DNA of 6,781 nt from Ruminiclostridium sp. (GTDB lineage Bacteria; Bacillota; Clostridia; Oscillospirales; Oscillospiraceae): assembly GCA_017560855.1 (NCBI GenBank), contig JAFZEB010000057.1, forward strand, positions 1-6,781. The letters run 5' to 3'. Within the stretch, counting starts at the first letter, position 1, and each line of letters starts with the position of its first letter. The position numbers and the translations under genes were made by a program. Shown piece by piece: positions 1 to 5,029 of the stretch. The notes under the pieces were generated by a model. That model was not told the origin of the DNA and searched no databases. It saw only the letters and a program-made list of their open reading frames with translations.

Positions 1-545
1 CGGATCAGGTCAGAGGGATCTCCACCGGCACCGGAGGAGTACATACCCGCCGCCGGGAACCAGCTGAGCTTCACAGAGAAGATAAAGATGGCGATCAGGC
101 AGAGGAAAAAGCTGGGGGCGCTGAAGCTGAACAGGGTCAGGCCGGAAGCCAGCTTGCTCCAGCCGGACTTGGGCTTCCAGGCGGCCAGAACACCCAGGGG
201 AATGGCCAGCAAAATAGCCCACACCACGCCAGTGCCGGTGAGGATCAGAGAGGGAGCCACTCGCTGGGCGATCATCCGCAGAACGGGCTGACCGGTACGG
301 TAAGACAGACCCAGGTCTCCGGTGATGACCTCCTTCAGCCAAAGGAAGTACCGCACCAGGATGGGCTTGTCCAAACCCAGGTTGGCCTCCAGTGCGGCCC
401 GCATGGCTGCGCTGGAGGCATCTCCCTCCCCTACCGCATCTGCAATGGTGGCAGGGGCCATGTTCATCATGAAAAAGACGATCAGGGTGATTCCAAAAAA
501 GACAGGAATGGCACCCAGAATACGTTTGACAATATAGTGTTTCAA
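1..545 (-). CDS. Peptide-type ABC transporter permease, DppB/OppB family (N-terminal part)
   Basis: Inner-membrane permease subunit of a di-/oligopeptide-type (or nickel/opine-type) ABC importer; it would pair with a second, DppC-like permease and two ATPases. The 181 complete codons visible are the N-terminal half of a family usually a little over 300 residues; the gene runs off the left edge. A short basic N-terminus (KHYIVKR) leads into a first membrane segment at about residues 9-30. A soluble stretch with the family pattern LGLDKPILVRYFLWL (56-70) and GDLGLSYRTGQPV (76-88) follows, then membrane segments at about 94-122 and 134-159. The start is TTG at 543-545: an in-frame TAG lies five codons upstream, and AGGAGG sits 8 bases before it. 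It follows the solute-binding protein gene in the same direction. Substrate specificity cannot be told from this part. Confidence 0.93.
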   Translation of the reverse strand, partial: MKHYIVKRILGAIPVFFGITLIVFFMMNMAPATIADAVGEGDASSAAMRAALEANLGLDKPILVRYFLWLKEVITGDLGLSYRTGQPVLRMIAQRVAPSLILTGTGVVWAILLAIPLGVLAAWKPKSGWSKLASGLTLFSFSAPSFFLCLIAIFIFSVKLSWFPAAGMYSSGAGGDPSDLI

Positions 546-553
546 AGCAGGAT

Positions 554-559
554 CCTCCT
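554..559 (-). promoter_or_regulatory. Ribosome binding site deciding the permease TTG start
   Basis: Reads AGGAGG on the minus strand, with an 8-base gap to the TTG at 543-545. The in-frame TAG at 558-560 overlaps this site, so no start further upstream is possible. The next in-frame ATG codons (residues 26-27) lie inside the first membrane segment and would destroy it. Confidence 0.85.
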
Positions 560-580
560 ACACTTCCGGCCCAAAGGCAC

Positions 581-598
581 GGACCCACTTACGGGTCC
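581..598. repeat. Inverted repeat 5 of the spacer (6-bp stem)
   Basis: GGACCC (581-586), six bases, then GGGTCC (593-598). In the transcript reading leftwards this hairpin lies about 21 bases before the ribosome binding site of the permease gene. It could influence ribosome loading or mark an mRNA end; its function is unknown. Confidence 0.7.
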
Positions 599-617
599 TA
601 CAGAGGTAATAATAATG

Positions 618-652
618 ACTTCCTGGACCCGCTTCGCTGGGCTCCAGGAAGT
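618..652. repeat. Inverted repeat 4 of the spacer (10-bp perfect stem)
   Basis: ACTTCCTGGA (618-627) pairs perfectly with TCCAGGAAGT (643-652). Inside it, CCC (628-630) can continue the stem with GGG (639-641) past one bulged base. There is no uninterrupted T-run after it on either strand, so it is not a standard intrinsic terminator. An RNA processing or stability element between two transporter genes is the likeliest role (inference). Confidence 0.8.
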
Positions 653-660
653 GAGTCCGC

Positions 661-705
661 AGCTTGCTGCAGCGCACGGGCCAAAGGCCCGCACGTTTGC
701 AAGCT
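661..705. repeat. Inverted repeat 3 of the spacer (nested, imperfect)
   Basis: An outer stem AGCTTGC (661-667)/GCAAGCT (699-705) encloses an inner stem CGGGCC (677-682)/GGCCCG (686-691) with an AAA loop. A partly paired region (671-674 with 694-697) lies between them. The inner hairpin region at 678-694 resembles 568-584 near the permease start (14 of 17 bases), so parts of the spacer may be related copies. Confidence 0.7.
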
Positions 706-712
706 GAGCAGA

Positions 713-745
713 GTCTTTTCCCCGGCACATGTCCGGGGAAAAGAC
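713..745. repeat. Inverted repeat 2 of the spacer (13-bp perfect stem)
   Basis: GTCTTTTCCCCGG (713-725) and CCGGGGAAAAGAC (733-745) pair without mismatch around a 7-base loop. This is the strongest hairpin of the spacer. No T-run follows on the minus strand, the direction of transcription of the flanking genes, so I read it as an mRNA structure rather than a classical terminator. Confidence 0.85.
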
Positions 746-756
746 GATTCTATTCT

Positions 757-780
757 GTTCCCGGAGGAAACCTCCGGAAC
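757..780. repeat. Inverted repeat 1 of the spacer, just after the binding-protein stop
   Basis: GTTCC (757-761) and GGAGG (763-767) pair with CCTCCGGAAC (771-780) around AAA, leaving C762 bulged. It begins 12 bases after the stop codon of the solute-binding protein gene in the direction of transcription. A 3' hairpin there would suit protection of the abundant binding-protein message from 3' exonucleases (inference; known for other binding-protein/permease spacers such as E. coli malE-malF). Confidence 0.75.
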
Positions 781-792
781 TCTATACGGGAA

Positions 793-2397
793 TTATCCTT
801 CCTTCATCCACTGCCAGACGTTTTCGTTGCAGTAGGAGGAGGAGGGGTAATCGATGTTGGCCACCGTCTTGGACTCCACATGCAGAGAGTAGTACAGCCA
901 CAGGGGGACGAAGGGAACTTCCTGGGCCAGATAGGCCTCAAACTCGTCCACCAGAGCCACACGGGCTTCCTCCACAGTCTCCTGCTGGATCATGTCCAGG
1001 ATCTGGGTGTAATAGCTCAGGTCGGCCACACGGAAGAGGTTATTGTCCTCGGTGAAGCGGCTGGCGGTAAACCACAGAGGCAGGGTGGTGGGAGTGTGGC
1101 TGGCCACTGCCATGTCGTAAGTGCCGTCATACATACCGGCAAACATGGTGGAGGAGTCCACAGTCTCGATCTGCACGTTCAGACCAACCTCATTCAGGTT
1201 CTGCTGGATGAGGGCTGCCAGGCTGGCACGGGCGCTGGTGCAGGCCATGGTCAGAGTCTCCCCTGCGTAATTGCTCTCAGCCAGCAGGTCCTTAGCGGCC
1301 TGAGGATCATACATATTCTCAGCCTCAGGACCGGAATAGGGAGTGCCGGGCAGGATGGAAGTATTGGTCACAAAGCCCATGGAGCCTGCGCTCTGGAGGC
1401 AGAGGAGCTCCTTGTCCAGGGCCAGATTGATGGCCTGACGGGTCTTGGCATCAGAAATACTCTCGTTGTTGAGCATCAGCTCATAGAAGGTAGCGGGGAC
1501 GGTGCCCTCCAGAACGTTAAAGCCAGCCTCCTCCGCAATGGGACGGTTCTCCTCGGAGACGCTGCCGCCGAAGGCGTAGTAATCCAGGTCGCCGGCAATC
1601 AGCGCAGTGAGCAGGTTTGCCTTGTCCATGACGGTAATGGTCAGGGTATCAAATCCAGGCGCACCCAGCTGATAGTTTTCGTTGGATTCCAGGACCAGGT
1701 TGGAGCCAGACAGCTCGGAAACAAACTTACAGGGGCCGGAGCCAACGGGAGCCAGCCAGAACTCGTTGGTCATCAGCTCAGCCGCAGGGATCTCTGCCAG
1801 CAGATGGGTGGGCAGCACGTAGATCTCTCGGTTATAGTCCACCAGGAACTCATTGGGGATCACAGGGGTCTTGAAGGTAAGCTTCAGGGTGTATTCGTCC
1901 ACCACCTCAGCGCCCAGCTTCTCCCCTGCCACAGCAGCACCAGTGTCATCGGTGCCCACCAGGCCGGACAGGAAGGTACGGCCATAGACCTCGCAGGCAG
2001 GGTCAGTGACCAGGGCCAGAGTGTCAACCCAGTGCTGGGCGGTAACGGGAGTGCCGTCATGGAAGGCGGCATCCTCGTTCAGCTTGAACAGAATGGCATA
2101 GCCATCGTCTGCACTCTCCCAGCTGTCTGCACCACGGGGCAGGCAGGTGCCGTCCGCCTGAACGTAGGCCAGACGGTCATAGATCTTGTCGTAGATGATT
2201 CGGGAGTAGTTGCTGCCGGACACGCTGTAATAGGGCATCAGGGAATCCCATGGATTGGAAATACCGTAATTCACATTGACGGCAGTTTCCGAAGTCTCAG
2301 GGGTCTCCTCCTGGCCACCGCAAGCGGTCAGGAACAAGGAGCTGGCCATGACCAGAGAGAGGGTCAGGGCAAGGATCTTTTTCAGTTTCACGTTCAT
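793..2397 (-). CDS. Extracellular solute-binding lipoprotein, family 5 (peptide-type ABC importer)
   Basis: Substrate-capturing subunit of the ABC importer whose permease gene follows; lipid-anchored on the outer face of the membrane. 534 residues from the chosen ATG, normal for DppA/OppA-type proteins. A lipoprotein signal peptide is clear: basic KLKK at 4-7, hydrophobic core 8-23, lipobox LTAC with the anchoring Cys26, then GGQ and an acidic linker. Family 5 hallmarks follow, including IYDRLAYVQADGTCLPRGA (72-90), DSWE (91-94) and FHDGTPVTAQHWVDTL (112-127). I place the start at 2397 because AGAAAGG lies 6 bases before it; ATG at 2403 has no spacing to that site, and the in-frame TTG at 2418 would put the site inside the gene. 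Peptide is the default substrate guess; nickel, heme or sugar oligomers are known alternatives for the family. hprK lies 30 bases upstream. Confidence 0.92.
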   Translation of the reverse strand: MNVKLKKILALTLSLVMASSLFLTACGGQEETPETSETAVNVNYGISNPWDSLMPYYSVSGSNYSRIIYDKIYDRLAYVQADGTCLPRGADSWESADDGYAILFKLNEDAAFHDGTPVTAQHWVDTLALVTDPACEVYGRTFLSGLVGTDDTGAAVAGEKLGAEVVDEYTLKLTFKTPVIPNEFLVDYNREIYVLPTHLLAEIPAAELMTNEFWLAPVGSGPCKFVSELSGSNLVLESNENYQLGAPGFDTLTITVMDKANLLTALIAGDLDYYAFGGSVSEENRPIAEEAGFNVLEGTVPATFYELMLNNESISDAKTRQAINLALDKELLCLQSAGSMGFVTNTSILPGTPYSGPEAENMYDPQAAKDLLAESNYAGETLTMACTSARASLAALIQQNLNEVGLNVQIETVDSSTMFAGMYDGTYDMAVASHTPTTLPLWFTASRFTEDNNLFRVADLSYYTQILDMIQQETVEEARVALVDEFEAYLAQEVPFVPLWLYYSLHVESKTVANIDYPSSSYCNENVWQWMKEG

Positions 2398-2403
2398 AGC
2401 CAT

Positions 2404-2410
2404 CCTTTCT
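2404..2410 (-). promoter_or_regulatory. Ribosome binding site deciding the binding-protein start
   Basis: AGAAAGG on the minus strand, 6 bases before the ATG at 2395-2397. It is a weaker match than the AGGAGG sites of the other genes here. Its position favours this ATG over the ATG two codons earlier and over an upstream TTG at 2418. Confidence 0.65.
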
Positions 2411-2427
2411 GTTTTCAATCTGGAGGA

Positions 2428-3429
2428 TCAATCCTCTTCGTAACTCAGGTCGTCGTATTCGTCATAGTCCTCGGCGGTCTCCATCTGGGACTGCATCATC
2501 ATTTCTTCAAAATGCTCGTCCAGCTGACGGGCAAACTCCTTGGCCGCATTGAAGCCCATACGTTTCTGGCGGTTGTTCATGGCTGCCACCTCTACGATGA
2601 CAGCCAGGTTACGACCGGGCTTGACCGGGATGGTGATCACAGGGACTTTCATATCCAGAATGGTGGTAAATTCTTCATTGGTACCCAGTCTGTCATAGAA
2701 GGCATTCTCATTCCAGGGTTCCAGTTTGACCACCAGATCCACTTCCTTGTCCTCCTTGATGGCGGACATACCAAAGAGCTGACGCACGTCCACAATACCG
2801 ATGCCGCGCAGCTCGATATAATGACGGATCAGTTCGGGAGCAGAGCCAACCAGCATGGGCCCAATGTGTCGGATTTCAACGGCGTCGTCAGCCACCAAAC
2901 GGTGACCGCGCTTGATGAGCTCCACCGCAGTCTCACTCTTACCAACACCGGACTCGCCCATGATGAGGACACCCTCACCGGAGATATCCATGAGAACACC
3001 ATGACGGGTGGTCTTGGGGGACAGGGTTGCCTTCAGATGGTTGGTGATCAGGGGGATAAAGACAGAGGTGGCTTCCTTACTGCGAAGGATGGTCCGCTTG
3101 TACTTTACCGCCATCTCCATGAGTTCCGGATAGGGTTCCAGACCACGAGTGAGGATCAACGCGGGGATGGGCTTCTGGAAGAATGCGTCAAAGCACTTCC
3201 GGCGCTCCTCCGGGGGCTGGGAACTCAGATAGGTCCACTCCACCTTACCCAGGACCTGGATGCGGTTGGGGTTGAAATAATCAAAAAAACCCAGGATCTG
3301 CAGGGCGGGACGGTTGATGTCATCCTCCCGGATGAGGCACCGCTCGTAGTTCTTGCCGGCATTGAGAACTTCCAGTTCAAAACGCTCAACGATCTTAATG
3401 AGCTTCATGGATGCTTGCGATACTGCCAT
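2428..3429 (-). CDS. hprK: HPr kinase/phosphorylase
   Basis: Cytoplasmic bifunctional enzyme that phosphorylates the phosphocarrier HPr on its regulatory serine and removes that phosphate again. It is the sensor step of CcpA-dependent carbon catabolite repression in Firmicutes. 333 residues: an N-terminal HprK domain (about 1-130), then the catalytic P-loop domain. His143 precedes the Walker A motif GESGVGKS (158-165), followed by Glu166 and the Asp pair 181-182. The HprK signature IELRGIGIVDVRQLFG (205-220) and PVKPGRN (268-274) are intact, so the enzyme should be active. The last ~20 residues form an acidic tail rich in Asp, Glu and Tyr, somewhat longer than usual. The ATG is preceded by AAGGAGG with a 7-base gap. 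It has its own promoter and is divergent from glsA; the binding-protein gene follows 30 bases downstream, so the two may share a transcript. No PTS gene is nearby. Confidence 0.97.
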   Translation of the reverse strand: MAVSQASMKLIKIVERFELEVLNAGKNYERCLIREDDINRPALQILGFFDYFNPNRIQVLGKVEWTYLSSQPPEERRKCFDAFFQKPIPALILTRGLEPYPELMEMAVKYKRTILRSKEATSVFIPLITNHLKATLSPKTTRHGVLMDISGEGVLIMGESGVGKSETAVELIKRGHRLVADDAVEIRHIGPMLVGSAPELIRHYIELRGIGIVDVRQLFGMSAIKEDKEVDLVVKLEPWNENAFYDRLGTNEEFTTILDMKVPVITIPVKPGRNLAVIVEVAAMNNRQKRMGFNAAKEFARQLDEHFEEMMMQSQMETAEDYDEYDDLSYEED

Positions 3430-3492
3430 GGGGATTCCTCCTTCTTCTCATTGGACCTCTCTGATGTAATAGAGTATCTTGGGTATTAAGGC

Positions 3493-3522
3493 ATTATAGC
3501 ACAAAGTTCTGTCCTTTGGCAA
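3493..3522 (-). promoter_or_regulatory. Sigma-A-type promoter for hprK
   Basis: On the minus strand TTGCCA (3517-3522) and a perfect TATAAT (3493-3498) are separated by 18 bases. Transcription should start near 3486, giving a leader of roughly 57 bases before the hprK ATG. There is no competing gene on this strand between the promoter and hprK. Confidence 0.8.
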
Positions 3523-3598
3523 GATAGGTAACCGCCATCCTTCGATTGGGCTGTCTGAAGGCTGTCATTGATTTCTTCGATACAAGATGACAAATTTC

Positions 3599-3628
3599 TT
3601 GACAAGTCACCTTCTCCGGGCATATCAT
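3599..3628 (+). promoter_or_regulatory. Sigma-A-type promoter for glsA
   Basis: A perfect TTGACA (3599-3604), an 18-base spacer and TATCAT (3623-3628, one mismatch from TATAAT). Transcription would start near 3635, leaving a short leader. A small inverted repeat, AGTTG-CAA-CAACT (3629-3641), covers the predicted start point and could be an operator, though it is short. AAAGGAGG at 3657-3664 is the ribosome binding site, 7 bases before the ATG. Confidence 0.72.
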
Positions 3629-3671
3629 AGTTGCAACAACTCTGTCCACCGGGCAGAAAGGAGGGCTACTC

Positions 3672-4592
3672 ATGGAAGAGCTGCTGGAAGAACTGTTGGA
3701 AGAATGTCGTCCCTACACCAAAATGGGAAAATTGGCCGACTATATTCCCGAACTGACCAAGGGCAACCTGGATGACCTTGGCGTTTTTGTGGTGCGCAGC
3801 GATGGCAAGCGCTACTCCGCCGGAGATTCCCGAAAAAAATTCACCATCCAGAGTATCGTAAAGCCCATCCTCCTTTTGCAGGCCCTGATGGACAACGGTA
3901 TAGAGACCGTCCGCTCCCGGGTGGGCGTGGAAGCCACCGGCAAGCCCTTCGATGCCATCAACATGACAGATCAGTCCCTCCTGAGTGAAAACATCAACCC
4001 TATGGTCAATATGGGTGCCATTGCCATGTGTACCCTCATCCACGGAGAGACCTACGAAGAAAAATTCCAGCGGGTCCTGGACCTCACCCGCACCCTGGCC
4101 TGCAACCCGGACATCGATGTGGACGAAGCGGTCTACGAGTCCGAAAAGCGCACCGGCAACAAGAACCGGGCACTGGGCTTCCTGCTGAAAGCCTACAACA
4201 TGATCGACGAAGAGAACATCGACGCCGTCCTTGACTGCTATTTCCGGGCCTGCTCCATTCGGGTCACCAGTGAAGACCTTGCCTTTATCGGCTATGCTCT
4301 GGCCAGCCGCGGCAAGGCCGCCCTGACCAACGAGCGGATCTTCCCCAGCAAGTATGGAACGTACGTCAACGCCATCCTGGCCACCTGCGGCATGTACGAC
4401 GGGTCCGGTGATTTTGCCATCAAGGTGGGTCTGCCTGCCAAGAGTGGCGTGGGCGGCGGTATCATGGCCGTAGCCCCCACCCGTATGGGCATCGGTCTCT
4501 TCTCCCCCGGTCTGGACGAAAAGGGCAACAGCCTCGCCGGCATCAAGGTGCTGGAAAAGCTGAGCCAGAGAATGTATCTGAGTATCTATTAA
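3672..4592 (+). CDS. glsA: Glutaminase A (serine-dependent beta-lactamase fold)
   Basis: Cytoplasmic enzyme hydrolysing L-glutamine to L-glutamate and ammonia. 306 residues, the standard length of single-domain bacterial glutaminases; no ankyrin or STAS extension. The catalytic Ser61-x-x-Lys64 dyad sits in FTIQSIVKP (57-65). Other family blocks are NPMVNMGAI (109-117, with the substrate-binding Asn), YESEKRTGNKNRALG (155-169, with the conserved Glu and Asn), the Tyr near 190, ATCGMYDGSGDFA (237-249) and VGLPAKSGVGGGI (252-264). The ATG at 3672 has AAAGGAGG 7 bases upstream. It is the only plus-strand gene here, read from its own promoter and closed by its own terminator, so it is monocistronic. 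The role may be glutamate supply or acid resistance through ammonia release; the sequence does not decide. No glutamine transporter or decarboxylase gene is adjacent. Confidence 0.97.
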   Translation: MEELLEELLEECRPYTKMGKLADYIPELTKGNLDDLGVFVVRSDGKRYSAGDSRKKFTIQSIVKPILLLQALMDNGIETVRSRVGVEATGKPFDAINMTDQSLLSENINPMVNMGAIAMCTLIHGETYEEKFQRVLDLTRTLACNPDIDVDEAVYESEKRTGNKNRALGFLLKAYNMIDEENIDAVLDCYFRACSIRVTSEDLAFIGYALASRGKAALTNERIFPSKYGTYVNAILATCGMYDGSGDFAIKVGLPAKSGVGGGIMAVAPTRMGIGLFSPGLDEKGNSLAGIKVLEKLSQRMYLSIY

Positions 4593-4599
4593 CAAGGAA

Positions 4600-4633
4600 A
4601 CGCCGACAGGAATGACCTGTCGGCGTCTTTTTT
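4600..4633 (+). terminator. Intrinsic terminator of glsA
   Basis: A perfect 11-bp stem, ACGCCGACAGG (4600-4610) with CCTGTCGGCGT (4616-4626), a 5-base loop, then one C and six T (4628-4633). It starts 8 bases after the glsA stop codon. Confidence 0.95.
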
Positions 4634-4640
4634 GAAAAGA

Positions 4641-4670
4641 AAAAGAGCACTGGTAAACCAGTGCTCTTTT
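4641..4670. terminator. Symmetrical, bidirectional terminator between glsA and rpmB
   Basis: A perfect 13-bp stem, AAAAGAGCACTGG (4641-4653) with CCAGTGCTCTTTT (4658-4670), around a 4-base loop. The A-run on one side and T-run on the other make it work on both strands. On the minus strand the T-run continues as TTTTTCTTTTC, 17 bases after the rpmB stop, so it is the natural end of rpmB. On the plus strand it backs up the first glsA terminator. Confidence 0.88.
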
Positions 4671-4686
4671 GATTGCGTATTGTCAA

Positions 4687-4875
4687 TTAGACAGCGCGGG
4701 TGACTTTGCCAGAACGGAGGCAATGAGTGCACACGTAGACGTGCTTGGGGGAGCCGTTGACAATTGCCTTCACACGCTTGACATTGGGCTTCCAGGGACG
4801 GTTGGAGCGGCGGTGAGAGTGGGAAACCTGAATGCCGAACACAACGCCCTTGTTACAAAAATCACATTTAGCCAT
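4687..4875 (-). CDS. rpmB: 50S ribosomal protein L28 (bL28, zinc-binding form)
   Basis: Structural protein of the large ribosomal subunit. 62 residues, the full length for the short Firmicute form. It starts MAKCDFCNKGVVFG and contains VSHSHRRSNRPWKPN (17-31), which is diagnostic of L28. Two CxxC pairs, Cys4/Cys7 and Cys49/Cys52, form the presumed zinc site, so this is the cysteine-containing version rather than the cysteine-free paralogue some bacteria induce under zinc limitation. AGGAGG lies 9 bases before the ATG. The gene stands alone, with its own promoter upstream and a terminator after the stop. Confidence 0.97.
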   Translation of the reverse strand: MAKCDFCNKGVVFGIQVSHSHRRSNRPWKPNVKRVKAIVNGSPKHVYVCTHCLRSGKVTRAV

Positions 4876-4904
4876 TCGCTTTTACCTCCTCGCTGGTTTA
4901 TGAT

Positions 4905-4924
4905 CACACCGAAAAAACGGTGTG
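4905..4924 (-). promoter_or_regulatory. Hairpin in the rpmB leader
   Basis: CACACCG (4905-4911) and CGGTGTG (4918-4924) form a 7-bp stem; on the minus strand the loop is six T. It lies inside the predicted 5' leader of rpmB, ending about 14 bases before the ribosome binding site. It could stabilise the leader or serve in translational feedback; I know of no established L28 leader motif that it matches. Confidence 0.6.
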
Positions 4925-4950
4925 TTGATATCTAAAAAGCATCGGTTAGT

Positions 4951-4979
4951 ATGATAGCAGAGAAATCAAAAAAATGCAA
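4951..4979 (-). promoter_or_regulatory. Sigma-A-type promoter for rpmB
   Basis: On the minus strand TTGCAT (4974-4979), a 17-base T-rich spacer and TATCAT (4951-4956). The predicted start is near 4944, giving a leader of about 70 bases. It lies just past the likely gpsA terminator, which supports a separate rpmB transcript. Confidence 0.72.
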
Positions 4980-4990
4980 GTCCTATTTCT

Positions 4991-5023
4991 AAAAAAACCG
5001 GATTTTTTTGCAGATTTCTCCGG
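4991..5023 (-). terminator. Probable intrinsic terminator of the der-plsY-gpsA operon
   Basis: On the minus strand a short stem CCGGA/TCCGG (5019-5023 with 4998-5002) with a 16-base loop is followed directly by seven T (4991-4997). An alternative fold pairs the A-run in the loop (5003-5009) with this T-run. The stem is weak, but the placement right after the gpsA stop and before the rpmB promoter fits termination. Confidence 0.55.
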
Positions 5024-5029
5024 CCGGAC

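Noticed and set aside
10..588. A minus-strand frame of 192 codons over the permease region
   Set aside because: It is out of frame with the permease; the frame starting at TTG 545 gives clear DppB-type motifs and membrane segments, while this one gives a Cys/His/Arg-rich shadow.
542..730. A possible 62-residue protein in the spacer before the permease gene
   Set aside because: Its start lies in the loop of the 713-745 hairpin without a ribosome binding site, the frame runs through several inverted repeats, and it ends past the true permease start.
713..745. Reading the strong hairpin as a classical terminator of the binding-protein gene
   Set aside because: The stem is strong but no T-run follows on the transcribed strand, and the downstream permease gene seems to have no promoter of its own. 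Processing or stabilisation fits better.
546..792. CRISPR array or attachment site in the repeat-rich spacer
   Set aside because: The stems differ in sequence and length, there are no regularly spaced identical repeats, and no cas, integrase or tRNA gene is present.
664..3489. A plus-strand open frame of about 940 codons opposite the binding-protein and hprK genes
   Set aside because: It is exactly antisense to two clear genes, has no ribosome binding site, resembles no protein family and is rich in His, Gly and Gln. This is what a GC-biased codon pattern yields on the opposite strand.
3666..4595. A minus-strand open frame covering all of glsA
   Set aside because: It mirrors glsA from end to end with a His/Gly/Val-rich composition, and the intact catalytic motifs of glsA on the other strand explain the region.
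4905..4924. The rpmB leader hairpin as a terminator
   Set aside because: Its six T are in the loop rather than after the stem, and it lies between the promoter and the ribosome binding site of an essential gene.
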